Of a DNA stretch of 64,000 nucleotides, positions 10,867 to 22,900 are shown piece after piece. This DNA is from Leptasterias polaris (Eukaryota > Echinodermata > Asteroidea > Forcipulatida > Asteriidae). Position numbers and translations under genes: made by a program. The DNA lies in contig JAZGTN010000006.1 in the NCBI GenBank assembly GCA_037783415.1, forward strand, positions 3,906,001-3,970,000, given 5' to 3'. Every line of letters starts with the position of its first letter. Position 1 is the stretch's first letter. Below the pieces are notes generated by a model. The model was not told the DNA's origin. It saw nothing but the letters and a program-made list of their open reading frames with translations, and made no database searches.

Positions 10867-13439
10867 CATGCACGGTGCGAATAGTATATACTCATGTTGC
10901 ATTCTAATCATTGTTGCAACGTATAATTATAGTCACCCCTTTCCCGTCGATCATAGGCCCAGGTTCCTCACTTATGCTAAACATAACATCGTGACGTCAC
11001 TTCATTGACTGACAAATGTATACTTCATTTAATGAATCTGAATGCTTAATTTCTATCCCCTCACGGACGAGTAAAGTAGAAAACAATATATTTTTGTTAA
11101 CGTAGTTCTTTGTTCTAAATGCACTGTCCTTTCAAAATGTTCACTACGCAATGAAATACATTCGTCTCCGATTAGTCATTGATGATGAGTAGACAACAGC
11201 ATAAAAACTTAATATCAATCGCGGCAAAAAAACAACACCCCAAAACAGCATAAAAACTGAGATAAGTGTTAGAAAGAAATCATGATAGAACAAACTATTA
11301 CCCAACACACTCATATACTACCAAAGCAACGTTCAAAAGGGTTCACTTTACTAGAGTATATTTTCGTCGGTTTCAACGAAATTCGAGTTAACCTCAGTAT
11401 GAAACGATGCAGAAGAGTTATTGTTGTAATGTTATTCATGAGACCCGTGTTAAAGATGAGTGTAAAATAACAATCATAGTAAGATCACAGGATTTGTAGA
11501 AAACAATTTCCGGGCCTCTAGAATAGGCGAAATATTCAACACAAGCAACATGGCACTATACGTAATTTATATAAAATAGTTTTGAGTTGTTTAGTTGTTT
11601 AGTTTTTGGGCGATAATGTTGCTTGGTAATGTTGACAGAGTTGGTTTTGTTGTACGAGTGTGGGCATCAAGGGACAGCTCGTACGTATGGTCCACCATGT
11701 TGCATCTTGACTCGTGTGCCGATCTCTGAACCACAGTCAACCCTGCAGCAATCTTCCATCTCAACTTTTAAAGAGAGAGACAGAGAGAGAGAAATAAAAG
11801 TTCATAAAACAGTCGTCTTTAAGTTATCTGGGTACAGTTAACTCCTACCGCCGCCCAACACTAACCACCGTCAAATCCCCCGATATGAGACCTGTGTAGC
11901 GTGTATATGGGGCCCCTTCCTTAGTCGCCCGTGGCGCAGATCTGGTAAGGATTTGGACTATTCCTGGCCAGCAATCACTCTAAATTGGCCTGTCTAGTCG
12001 AGCCTGTTCGCGACCTAAATAGTACGACCTCTTTCCCGTTTACTTCACATGGCGCAATGTGGGCAACCACAATCCATCTTAAACTTCACGTGCGCTCTCT
12101 CTCGCTCTCCCAGTAAATTTGTCTACTTTTGTTGTTGTTCACGCTTGGTTCTACTTCCTAGACTTGGATATGTATGAAGTTCTTGAAGATGAGACCTAGG
12201 TCCCTTTAGAGATGAGAAAATCTGGGTCAGTCCTTCCTGCACGATGACTTGAAAACAAATCGTATGGTTAGCTTGTTGTTATTGGGTTGATTGTATGCCG
12301 TTCTTCGGTAGATCTCTTCTCTGGCGGTATTAGCAGATGGAGCCTGGGATATCGTGATTCCACCCCACATCCCAAAGTCATAGTAAACTTCGATGGTAGC
12401 AACATACTTTAAAAAAACTATTTCTTCGTTGTGGTTCTGAAGAAAGAATTCATTTTGCGATGGAATAAAGTGTTATTCGACGTACAGTTCCTGTAGAATC
12501 GATTCGTTGCATTCGAACTCGTATCGATCATTCTGCATAGACTTGGCCTTCAGCAATCGGACAAGTTTTCGTTATCGAATATTCGCTTGCATCCTCTAAA
12601 CGAATGATCACCCATTGCGTTGTTGCAATGTAATGGAATGTGTGTTAACAACACTAATAAAATAATATATGTTTGTCTTTTTGTAATCGAACGTGACTTT
12701 GTTTTTGAAGAACTTATAAAAGAGCTCTTTATCTCCAAGAATCTGACAGCTTATTCCCAAAATGGTTAGTCAGGAAATGCTCTCTTTATACTACTTTAAA
12801 CTTATCATATTTTTTTCCCCATAATTTCTGTCTTTGTTCTACCTTTCTGTCCGTTCGTTCTTGATCATGTTTATGTTCTGTTTGTTTGTCCATCGGGCAT
12901 CTCACTACAATCTCCCGGCTTCTTGAAGATGTCTAAATTAAATGGTAGGCTATGCCTTGTAAAAACTGCATTATTTAATTTGTTTTCTTTGTACCGTTTA
13001 GAAAATTTCTGGAATTATGGAAACAAAAATGTGATTTTGAAAAATGTTTGGATTTATATTATTGGAAATTCCGTACTCTTTGTATAAATGTTGCTGATAA
13101 ACCCGGGTCTGTCTCAAGTATTGATATACATGTAATAGCTTTTCTGCACAGTGCTGTCGATGTAACCGAAGACGTCCCTAATAATTGCTGGAATGAAGAT
13201 TATCTTCCTCTGCACCTGCTAATTTCTAAAAACTTTCACGATCTAAAGAAATCCCTCGGTTAGCATAGTTTCCCCACAGATCCACTTTGGAATCCATTTT
13301 CTAAATAGCTGTCATTTTGTGTCAATCGGTGACTTCCCAGCCAGCTCTAGATGCGAGCCTTATTTTGTCTTCACATTTCGTTGTTTTTTGTGGCCAGCTG
13401 GAGTTTGTGAATCAAGTTGTACAAGATTTGTTTGTTTCG
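10867..13439. other. Non-coding sequence, 2.6 kb
   Basis: No gene. Open frames do not exceed 72 codons. A short GA microsatellite lies at about 11772-11792 and a CTCT stretch near 12096. Moderately GC-rich patches near 11690-11760 and 11880-12060 carry no recognisable motif cluster. Confidence 0.5.
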
Positions 13440-13640
13440 TGGACTTTTTGTGTGAACAGATTTACTCCACGCGGAAAGTTAATTCTCGCCACTCTGACCC
13501 GCCTGAACTGGCGGGCTACCCCCGAGGCGCAGACACAAGTTCTGTTGATCAGGTAGCATCCTGATGATGGACGGACGCTGGGGGCGCCCCGCCCTTGGGT
13601 CAAAGGTCCCGTGATCCCCGGAAGAAAATCCAACAGTTCC
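13440..13640. other. GC-rich island
   Basis: About 200 bp including GGGGGCGCCCCGCCC near 13581, a GC-box-like palindromic run. Four overlapping open frames on both strands (76-101 codons) are compositional shadows. Candidate regulatory element. Confidence 0.3.
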
Positions 13641-14577
13641 GTTATTGACATTCCAATCCTGAGCTCGACTCGCTGTAATTGTTTTGGAAAAAAACAGAAA
13701 GACCGACAACTCGGCATTTAGTGTTCAGTTACTGTTATAATGTTTGGATGGTGTTGCCTGTTTTTATGTTTTGTTGTTTGTTGGGTTGTTTGTGTGTTTG
13801 TTTTTTGTGGTGTAATTAGGAAAGCATAGTCTTAGAATGTCTACAGTTGTTTCATTCATATTGGCTAACTGTATGTTTTACCCTGTCGGGGGAAAAAAGC
13901 CCAGTATTTAACAAAACACAAATTTGACATTCAACTTGCTATGATTTGACGATGTAACAAATTGTGGTTCTCTTCAATTCCCTATTGAAGGGCCGTAGTT
14001 ATTATTTCTACTGAATGATTATACAGTTAAGCCAGTTAAAGCGATTAAATATGCGATTTTAGTTCATGAGACCTGTCAGTTGACCTCATACTATTGTTTG
14101 ATTCACACATAAAGAATAAATTCCAAAACTCAAGCGAATCACTTCTGGGAGGGGAGTCAGCGACCAATGGGCGAGAGTTTGGCTCCTTACCGCTACTCTA
14201 GAAATTGTTTCCTTCCGAACCCATATCGTTTGGGGTTAGCCCCGATGTGGTTCAATTTTCCCCTCACCTGTTACGGTATGACAAGAGAAGGGGGCTTTAC
14301 ATGCTGAATCACCGTGCCAGCTGCTCTCGTTGTCCGTCGAGTTGTTTGTTAGGTTTGGGTATTAGCACGTGTACAGCCGGTCACATGCTGACGGTGTAGA
14401 CAGTGTCCCCTTCAACTGTTCTATGTGTGTAATTAAAATATAAATTAAAATAAAAAACCCATAAAAAACAGGCACATCATCAGTACACAAATTGAAGAAT
14501 CAAACATTATGATTAAAATTAATCATGAAAAAGAGTATGGACAAATTAAATTTGCAATATAATTTAAACGCAATATA
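13641..14577. other. Non-coding sequence
   Basis: T/G-rich around 13740-13810, a moderately GC-rich patch at 14150-14400, and otherwise nothing that can be named. Confidence 0.5.
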
Positions 14578-14832
14578 CACTCAGAAACTGGGGTGTTAAA
14601 ATTGACAACATGGGTGTTTTCACACATAGATACCAAAGAGAGAATCAATATTCATCATAGGGTGTTAAAATTACACAAATTTCTTTTTTCCCCAGAAATT
14701 AGTCTTATTTCCCCAGAAATTAGTCTTATTTCAACACCCTGTGGTGTAAATGTTAAAACTGTTTTTTGTATCTCTATGACTCTTATGAGATAACACCCAT
14801 GGCGTCAATTTAACATCCCAGTTTTTGCAGTT
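14578..14832. mobile_element. Palindromic MITE, copy 2 (255 bp, near complete)
   Basis: The left end CACTCAGAAACTGGGGTGTT and the reverse complement of the right end (AACTGCAAAAACTGGGATGT) pair, and the arms continue with AAATTGAC and CATGGGTGTT as in the copy at 668-901. It carries an internal 21-bp tandem duplication (units starting 14688 and 14709, each TTCCCCAGAAATTAGTCTTA). The insertion accounts for most of its extra length relative to copy 1. No coding capacity. Confidence 0.8.
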
Positions 14833-14956
14833 TTGGGAAGTTGAGTCACACCCACCAAAAGGTCTGCTGTTTTGTTTTCTTCCAAAAAGGCCCCCCAAAC
14901 AAATAAACAAGGAAAGCTATAAATTAAGGAAAGCTTTTTAAATTCCTCAGAAAAAA

Positions 14957-15925
14957 GCTTCACCCATTCAAATAAAATTTGACTCTTCAAGAACCAAGCA
15001 TCATCCATTCAAATTAAATCTAACTGTTCAAGTACCAAGCTTCACCCATTAAATAAAATTTGACTGTTCAAGTACCAAGCATCATCCGTTCAAATAAAAT
15101 TTGACTGTTCAAGAACCAAGCTTCACCCATTCAAATTAAATCTTACTGTTCGAGAACCAAGCTTCACCCATTCAAATAAAATCTAACTGTTCAAGAACCA
15201 AGCTTCACCCATTCAAATAAAATTTGACTGTTCAAGAACCAAGCTTCACCCATTCAAATTAAATCTTACTGTTCGAGAACCAAGCTTCACCCATTCAAAT
15301 AAAATCTGACTGTTCAAGAACCAAGCTTCACCCATTCAAATAAAATCTGACTGTTCAAGAACCAAGCTTCACCCATTTAAATAAAATTTGACTGTTCAAG
15401 AACCAAGCTTCAGCCATGAAAATAAAATCTGACTGTTCAAGAACCAAGCATCATCCGTTAAATAAAAACTGACTGTTCAAGAACCAAGCTTCACCCATTC
15501 AAATTAAATCTTACTGTTCGAGAACCAAGCTTCACCCATTCAAAAAAATCTGACTGTTCAAGAACCAAGCTTCACCATTTAAATAAAATTTGACTGTTCA
15601 AGAACCAAGCTTCAGCCATGAAAATAAAATCTGACTGTTCAAGAACCAAGCATCATCCGTTAAATAAAAACTGACTGTTCAAGAACCAAGCTTCACCCAT
15701 TCAAATTAAATCTTACTGTTCGAGAACCAAGCTTCACCCATTCAAAAAAATCTGACTGTTCAAGAACCAAGCTTCACCCATTTAAATAAAATTTGACTGT
15801 TCAAGAACCAAGCTTCAGCCATGAAAATAAAATTTGACTGTTCAAGAACCAAGCATCATCCGTTAAATAAAAACTGACTGTTCAAGAACCAAAGTTCACC
15901 CATTCAAATAAAATCTGACTGTTCA
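14957..15925. repeat. 41-bp satellite, about 23.6 copies, with higher-order structure
   Basis: The monomer is CTTCACCCATTCAAATAAAA followed by TCTGACTGTTCAAGAACCAAG. Variants differ at fixed places: CTTCAGCCATGAAAA, CATCATCCGTTAAATAAAAA, a TTAAATCTTACTGTTCGAGA form, and forms with small deletions. A five-monomer block of these variants recurs with CTTCAGCCATG at 15408, 15610 and 15813, giving a 202-203-bp higher-order period at the 3' side. The 5' side is more homogeneous. All three frames are closed, so it does not encode a repeat protein. Confidence 0.95.
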
Positions 15926-17489
15926 CGATGGTTTAATTTCTGATAATTCCTATGTTTGTGCAGGACTGCAAGATTGCACTCACGAATTGTTCTTGTTTTT
16001 CCCCCACTATGGCAGTATATAAGGAGGGGAGGGCACATCTTTTGTGTTTAGCTCTTCCCTATGTACACCCTCTGCTCGTATACAGTATTGTTCAACGAAT
16101 TAAAATTAAAAGTTAAGCAAATGAACGTAGCATCTGTTCATTTCCTGTTGTAAATACAAAACATTTTTGTCAACAACTTTTTTTCTAAATCAATTTCAAA
16201 CATTAACGGGTGCTGATTTGTTGAACTCCTCGGGTAAGACTTATTTAAGGTGTGCTGAAAAGAGCGATTCTATTCGAACTCCTTTAAAATGATGATCTGG
16301 GAACTGAAACGAAAGGAATCTGTTGACATTATTGTTCACTTCACTCCTTGACGAGGAGACCGCTAAAATCCAATGGAACCTCTAGAAATGACATCTTATC
16401 CCCTGGTGCAACTGAGCAGGGACGGGGAGGGGAAGGCACGGCCTGGCCAGGTTATTTCTTGTATTCCTTATAAAAGAAATAACATTCTTTGTTGCAGTTT
16501 ACTGGTAACACCCGACTTGCGTTTCGAAAATACTTACTAAATTCCCCCCTAGAACTCGTTTTTCACTGTTCCACCGAATCGATGAATTCGGAATGTTTTC
16601 ATCGAAAACTATAACGGGGATTAATATTGTCTCCCAAAAATAAATGACGCAATTTTCTCCTTTCAGCACCTCAGGTCAGATTAAACTCATTAATTATGTA
16701 GATGACGTATTTACCGATTTGAAATGAATAACTGAACGTAGTTTATTACCGCTGTAATTAGCACCGTTAGACCAATTAAGTGAAGTTCGCGAGTTTTATC
16801 AATTTTCCCTCCAAACGAAGAACTTTTAGTTTTTACTTCAAATCAACCAAAACGCGCGTTCCTCTTTTAATCTCGGCGTCCATACAAAAAACACTCGATA
16901 TATCTTCATTTACCTCCAGGACTTTACAAACTTACGTTGAATACCTTAATAAGTTTACACCGTCGTTTTGAACACTTCGTTCTTTCTAAGATTACACTTT
17001 CAAGTGAAGACGTTGTTAACCTTTTTACCTCGTAGATCGATACAGGTATAATTGAGTTGATGTGTATCTTTTCATTCAAGATGGCATTTCATAGATCTAA
17101 GTGATGTTTGAATATAATTTGATACCCTTGATAATGCGGGAATTCAGTGGCTTTCTCTTCAGATGGAAAGTTGACCCAGTGGTGTTACTCCTTGAGTTTG
17201 GAGTACTGCGTGTTACACGATTGAATATCATTAATAATAACACATAGGCCTACAAGCAATTAAACCGGCCAAGTGCTGCCTGTCGCCCGCTTTATTACTA
17301 CAAGCTAGATAGATCGTCTGAAAGAAATAACTTGATGCTCCGGACAATGGTTCCTTTTTCTACCGTTCACTTATCAAAGCCAAAGATCTGTCGCCATTTG
17401 AATCAGTCCGCCAAGGGGTGAAAATAAAAAGGGGGAAAAAAGAGAAGAAATATCCTTAAGCTAATCATTCTACCCGCATTATCCGGAAG
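15926..17489. other. Non-coding sequence
   Basis: Contains the TATA-box candidate at 16012 and moderately GC-rich patches around 16380-16450. Homeodomain-like TTAATTATG occurs near 16690. No gene was identified. Confidence 0.45.
16012..16060 (+). promoter_or_regulatory. TATA-box candidate
   Basis: AGTATATAAGGAGGGGAGG places a strong TATATAAG at about 16016 with a G-rich 3' flank as in many core promoters, and a pyrimidine-rich start region about 30 bp downstream. It lies 90 bp after the end of the 41-bp satellite. No downstream reading frame supports a protein-coding transcript, so any product would be non-coding. Confidence 0.2.
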
Positions 17490-18480
17490 AAAAATAATTA
17501 AAGTCGATTTGGACGGTGAATGGAAAAGTGTTGAAATAACAACTGGTGACACTGAGGTCCAGTTGGGGGTATTGTTCTACTGGATGACCCCCGCAAGAAG
17601 AAAAGAAATGAATTCGTAGATAGGGAAGAAACACTTGCGTGGCGAGGAAAAGGAAGAAAGAAAAGAGAGGGGGAAAACGGACGAGGGAGATGCGAAATAT
17701 GTGGGTATGAGGCGACGTATTGAACCACTCGCTGAGTCACAAGCCGAGGGGCAGATAGGGAGAATGCCCTGAGCGGAACACGATTTCGAAACAGTTGCTA
17801 TTTGTTTCGCCAGTGGGCACCTTGTTGCTGCAGTGAGGATGCGGGGGCTGTTTATTGTTCGCCAGCTGGCTGTGACACGGGAGAGAGGGAGAGAGAGAGG
17901 GGGGGATAGAGTAAAATGGGCTGGTTTAGTTTGGTTAGGCAGGTTGGCCGACAGGGGAAGAAGAGGCAACTGTGAATTCACTCTTGCAGTCCCCGTCAGC
18001 ATTTTGAAGCATCGTGCCTTAAGTATTGACATTCTTTGAGGTCGTCAGGAGAGTTGGGGGGGGGGGGGGGGGTGACTGAACGGGGGGGGGGGGGGGAGAG
18101 ACAGGTTTGAGTTGTGTTACCCCTAGGGTTTTGTATGGGCAGGGGCGCCGATGTGAATTGCACCGGGAGCGTCGCTCGATCATGTCGGCTCCATCATCTC
18201 ATCCCCTCTCTCCTTCACTCTTTTTTCCCGCCCGGCTAGTCCATCCTGCCACGGTAAGGCGTTGCCGACATCTCGGTTCAAGTGAGGTAACAACCACGGG
18301 ACGGAGAGAGGCAAACCAAAGCGAGTCTGTCAGCGGTCAGTCACCTCGGTGCTTTTGTGACTTAGTCGCCCGCAGCCTGATAGCAGAGAGAGGAGAAGAA
18401 GCCCGTATAAATGCGAAGGGTGTTTGTGTGTGGCGACACGACGGCCGGCCGGCTCGACGAAAACCATTGACTCCGCCTCA
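17490..18480. promoter_or_regulatory. 1-kb GC-rich island with two long G runs
   Basis: The most extended GC-rich block of the left half. It has purine-rich GAGA/GGGA tracts (17640-17690, 17878-17905), runs of 17 G at 18056-18072 and 15 G at 18082-18096, and GGCCGGCCGG near 18443. The 151-codon minus frame and the 184-codon plus frame from 18107 sit in this block but show only low-complexity S/P/R-rich translation and no domain. Candidate regulatory or promoter DNA; not a demonstrated gene. Confidence 0.35.
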
Positions 18481-20259
18481 ACTTTGTCAAGAGAAAACTT
18501 GTAACATATTCAATTTGACTGTTGCATGCATTTACAGAGCCCCAAGGTGCAGTTCAACAATTGCTGGCTTTGTACCGTTCCCCTTTAACAACCCACAACC
18601 TTTTGACAAAAACCCTCTTAATTCCAGCTTTACTCTCATGGTCACATCCCGCATAGACTGAGCTAGAAAAGGAAACATAAACAAGGAAACCGGTATCTTC
18701 AGCAAAAAAAAAAGTCTTTAGACTTCGCCTCGTCCCAATAAATGGAAGATTATATACTCATAACTTACAATACCTGAAGAGTAAAATTTGTAAAAGCATC
18801 AGAAATACATTAAGACTATTACAAGGCCCTTTTCGGCCACCCCCTTAAGAAAATCGGATATTTCTATGCCGAAAATAAATATCGTAAGCAATCGTGAATT
18901 TTTAATGTGAAGCGAGTTTTCATTTTATCTTTTAAAACTTCTGTCAGTAGAGTGTACTTTGTAATAACTTTGCCGTTACCAAAAATTTGAAAGGAAAAGA
19001 AAACAATCATTAGTTCTTTTGACACGCTGGCTCGAAATTCATAATCATGTGACCAACCCGATTTATATTTTTGATTGTTGGGACTAAGCAAGTCGGTCAT
19101 TTTATTTCCTGCTATGAATCAAAAGAACTCATTAACCGAAGACCATTATACAATTCCATACAATAGTATTAATTACTGATACACCTGCTGTCGACCCAGT
19201 GACAGAAAACGTAGATTTAATCACTCAAAATACTAGGAAAGGCAAATTCTTATTCATTTTTTTAAATTAATGGACGGTTGTGACTTTTCCCTCTAGAGAG
19301 CATGTCCTCTACTCCTTACAAGTAGTCTGTTAAAATAACTTACAAAACAAAAAGATCACAATAAAACACTTGTGTAGTATTGCGGGGCGCGTGTTTGTGA
19401 CATTTTGTTTTGGGGTTATTCCCGGTCAAATCAGAAACGATTTCTTTTCGTTCGGGGGGGGGGGGGGGGGGGGCAATGGAGTTTCCTTGAACCCGAATTG
19501 TCAACCGACAGTCTGCACGAGTGTTTTCTTTTCTTTCGTCTTCTTTTTCTTCTTCAGTTACTGATACGCTTCACCCTTGACTAAAAAAGAAAAACAAGTT
19601 TAATCGATGTTATTGATCAATAAGCATAAAACGGCACGCCGCGGAAAGAAAACATTAACAAACAACTTGTTGAGTTGTCAAGAACATCTTGGTATATAAA
19701 AGTCTACTCTGTTTTTTATTCCGTTAATTCATTTGGGTATAATTATTTAGTATCCTTGTTAATTATCATTATTATGATTAGTTTTGTTGGGGAATTGTTT
19801 GTTTCTTCTTGTAAAATCTTAATTGAAATAACTTGATTAGTTGATTTGTGTCTACAGTAACATTCCAAACATTTTATACTTGTTCAATGTATAAAGAACT
19901 ATTTATAATAAAAAGAAAATATTAAAGAACTTACTTGTCCGTCAATACATTTATTATTTATTTATTTGGATGTTTTTTTTGTTTTTTTTTTGCTGTTGTT
20001 AAGTGGAGCTCTTAGACTCCGTTTATTCAACTCAAGTAATTACAAGTACATACATCTTCTATGGAACATAAATGCAAGTACTGATAGATCAATACACAAG
20101 TACATAGAGATTACTAGAAACTATTTGTTTTATTTATTTATTTGTTTATTCATTTGCTATTCCTTTAAATATTGTTTGTTGTTGTTGTATTCCTGTATTT
20201 ATGTATTTACCGTTAACGACAGTAGGCTGAGAGGAAGAGAGAGAAATATGGGAGATTGA
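18481..20259. other. AT-rich non-coding sequence
   Basis: Holds a 20-nt G run at 19454-19473 and TTTA-type simple repeats near 19946-19970 and 20135-20155. No gene. Open frames are short and low complexity. Confidence 0.5.
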
Positions 20260-20720
20260 TTTCAAGGTGTGAGGGTGGATTACTTGTCTTTTAATAATAC
20301 CACTTGTCAAGAACGATTGGCCCTTGCGGTTATCATCGTCCTGTCAAGAAACCAACTCAATCCCAATGAAATCGGCGGTACTTGCCCATCTAAAAGACCC
20401 GCCGCTTTGACACCTGAATTCAACAGACCAACAAAAGGACACCTTCAATAATTGACCCAAACCCTGTCTGGCGACCTGCCCACTTTCGTGCCCACAAAAC
20501 CGTCGGGGTTACAGACACTAGAAGGCCAGCTAAAAGCCACGCAGAAGGTTGTCTGGGCAGGCGATTGCCTTTATACATCGATCTGGAATGGGGGTACTGT
20601 ATGCTCAGTTCTAGGAACTGGAGATTGTTCATCTAAAACTAACAGGGGAACAAAAGGAGGGCATCATTTAGAGGCTCAGTCTATCGCGATGTTTTTACAC
20701 GGGGGTATTATTTGAAGAGG
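20260..20720. other. GC-moderate single-copy island
   Basis: Two plus-strand open frames (60 and 87 codons) lie in the same frame separated by one TAA at 20449-20451, which could suggest a disabled reading frame of about 148 codons. The translation has no recognisable domain and no splice signals bracket it. I leave it as candidate regulatory sequence, with a decayed ORF as the alternative. Confidence 0.25.
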
Positions 20721-20914
20721 GGGTTGGGTTCACATGAGGTCAACTTGGCAGTCACGATCATGGGGTACTTGTATGTTACAGCATGTTGAGTGAAATAGTT
20801 TTGATACGGGAGAATGAGATTTTGGGGTAATATCGGTACCAATCGTAAGGAGAAACAATTCTGTACGAAAATGTTCAAATTTTAAAATGTTTGTTGAGTT
20901 CTAATTTGTTTCAG

Positions 20915-20953
20915 AAGGTCTTGTTTCTCTATAATATAGAGAAACAAGACCTT
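20915..20953. repeat. Perfect 18-bp inverted repeat with 3-nt loop
   Basis: AAGGTCTTGTTTCTCTAT is followed by AAT and then its exact reverse complement. It can extrude as a cruciform or fold as an RNA hairpin. The loop is too short for a microRNA precursor. No flanking element was recognised. Confidence 0.9.
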
Positions 20954-21094
20954 GGGAAGATGAAATAAACAAGGCAAGATGAAATAAATTTCATTGGACA
21001 AAAGTCTAAATAATACCCCCCAAAATAAATTTAAATACCTCCAAAATTCTACAAAACAACAACTGGCAACAATAACAACAAACACAAACGCACA

Positions 21095-21183
21095 AACAAA
21101 ACAAACAAATAAACAAACAACCCAACAACCCAACAACCCAACAAACAAACAAACAAACAAACAACCCAACAAACAAACAAACA
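21095..21183. repeat. Short CAACCC/CAAA minisatellite
   Basis: AACAAATAAACAAACAACCC runs into repeated CAACCCAA and CAAACAAA units. The plus strand lacks G across this stretch. The same unit types build the 1.1-kb array at 54239-55320. The three minus-strand open frames here (V/C/L/F-rich) arise because the minus strand lacks A and therefore stop codons. Confidence 0.85.
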
Positions 21184-21534
21184 CAATTTTTCATAACAGA
21201 CTTTTCTTCTGAAGCGGGCAACTCTTTTCGATGAAATGTAATTTTCTCTTAAAATTCGACGCGACTTCAAGTTATTAATATATATTTTACCATTGCCTCA
21301 GCTTACAATTCCATTTGCATTTTTTCTACAAATTAACTTTTCATTTATAAAACAAAATAAGTAGATGCCCTTTTCCCTGTGACATGAAAGAGCAACATGT
21401 GCAAACATTTTGCTTTTAAGAAGTTTGTGACCCAAGAAATGGTAAAAAGTTATCTAAAAAAGTTGTGTTCACGTGAGAATTTGTAAACGGAACTTGTCCA
21501 AGACAGCATTGTCTATCTTCAAAAAAAACCACCC

Positions 21535-21655
21535 AAAAACAAAAACAAAATAAATAAATCATAATAACAAATAAATAAATAAACAAATAAATGAATAGAA
21601 AATAACAAATTAATATACAAATGTATAAATAAATAGATAAATGAGAAAAATAGAT
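21535..21655. repeat. Degenerate (AAAT)n tract
   Basis: Interrupted AAAT, AAAC and AATG units over about 120 bp. No associated element was recognised. Confidence 0.8.
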
Positions 21656-22609
21656 AATGATTAACAGAATTATTAAAACCCAATAAAACTGATTATGCCT
21701 ATTTCCAATCTGAAAGCGGTCAAAATTTCAACACACACGCAACAATACAATGTAACTCGAAAATATTTTAATCCAATCTTGAAAATGGACAAGCAGTGAA
21801 TTATAAAAGGTATTATACAGGATTGGTAGAGCTGACAAAATAGTCGCAGACATTGTTCACGTTTTGTGAGATCAACCATATACATGAAATAATAAACCTG
21901 TGAAAATTTAGGCTTAAACCGTTGTGGAGTCAAGAGGAAATGGTGAACAACTCTTCACAATATTCAGCATGTAAATACAAGGTCCTTAATCTCGGTTGTA
22001 AAAAATTAAAAAAACAAAACAAAACAATGATGTCATGTTCATTTAAGACGTGCAACACAGTTGAGTTTCTACTACAGTTATTGAAGAGAGTCAAAATCCT
22101 CCAGATTGAATAAAAACATTTAAAAAGAATTACATAAAACAAAATGAGTATTTTTTTTTAATTCGAGGCGCAAGGTCTAGCTTTACAAACTGCCCAAAGA
22201 ACCGAAGAAAATGTTGCATTGAATACAAACATGCCATTGTTCAGCTGAAGTGTAAGTTGTAGAATCGTAATATGTAAGCTTTGGCTCAATGTTTTCACAT
22301 GTTCTTTCTTAAATTTATTAACAGTAAATATGACAATACCTGTCTGTTTTTCTGTTTTACGAACAACTATGAGATCTTGAAACAAACAAAATCTTAAAAC
22401 TTTGTCACACTTAAGGCATCTCTGCATCACTGCAAGAAGAACACTTGGGCAGTACATGTTACATTTTAACAAGATTACTGAGCGAAACGGCCTTTGAGCT
22501 GATCTGCATGTACCGGTAGCCAATATAATCGTTGAAGAAAAAAAAAACCTTTATAATTTGCTTAATTTATAAGAACGGTAGAGAAGAAAATAAAAATAAA
22601 ACCCGAAAG
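21656..22609. other. AT-rich non-coding sequence with a MITE fragment
   Basis: The part at 21875-21950 (CATGAAATAATAAACCTGTG, then AAAATTTAGGCTTAAACCG) matches the internal portion of the MITE at 62779-63602. The rest, including a 121-codon minus frame at 22158-22523, has no recognisable content. Confidence 0.45.
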
Positions 22610-22900
22610 ACGCAAACTGATTATCTTCGTGGCGTTTTCCAATCGACCGTGGATGCCGGCGATAAACCGCTCGTCTTCAAACGAGACGAGCCCGTTGGAA
22701 AATGAAGAGGCCGGAAGATTTGACCGGGTCTCACAATGAAAGGGGGCATTTAATTACCACCAAGCTATCACCGTGGAGGGCTCTCAATCATCTCCCGGTA
22801 TGATTGGTCATTGAACCCCGGCGTCCGCACTCGTCTCGACACGCTCGATCGATACCACAAGCTCACGGTCTGCTTGCCCTGTTGAGATGTTCACTCGTGA
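22610..22900. promoter_or_regulatory. GC-rich candidate cis-regulatory island
   Basis: Sharp-edged, CpG-rich, single-copy. It contains a hairpin GCTCGTCT-TCAAACG-AGACGAGC (22670-22692), a homeodomain-like TTTAATTACCACC near 22749, a CCAAT box in reverse (ATTGG near 22804) and TCGATCGAT. No open frame of note crosses it. This looks like an enhancer or conserved non-coding element, but conservation cannot be tested here. Confidence 0.35.

Noticed and set aside
6230..18444. 13-mer GACACGACGGTGG shared by islands at 6230 and 8078, with a 10-nt match at 18435
   Set aside because: Dozens of 13-nt coincidences are expected between positions in a 64-kb sequence, so the sharing alone is not meaningful.
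18107..18661. 184-codon open frame on the plus strand
   Set aside because: It lies in GC-rich DNA where stops are rare, shows no domain, and about one frame of 160-190 codons is expected by chance in 64 kb.
20269..20715. Single gene of about 148 codons interrupted by one stop
   Set aside because: Although the two open frames are in phase, the translation has no recognisable domain and no flanking gene signals support it.
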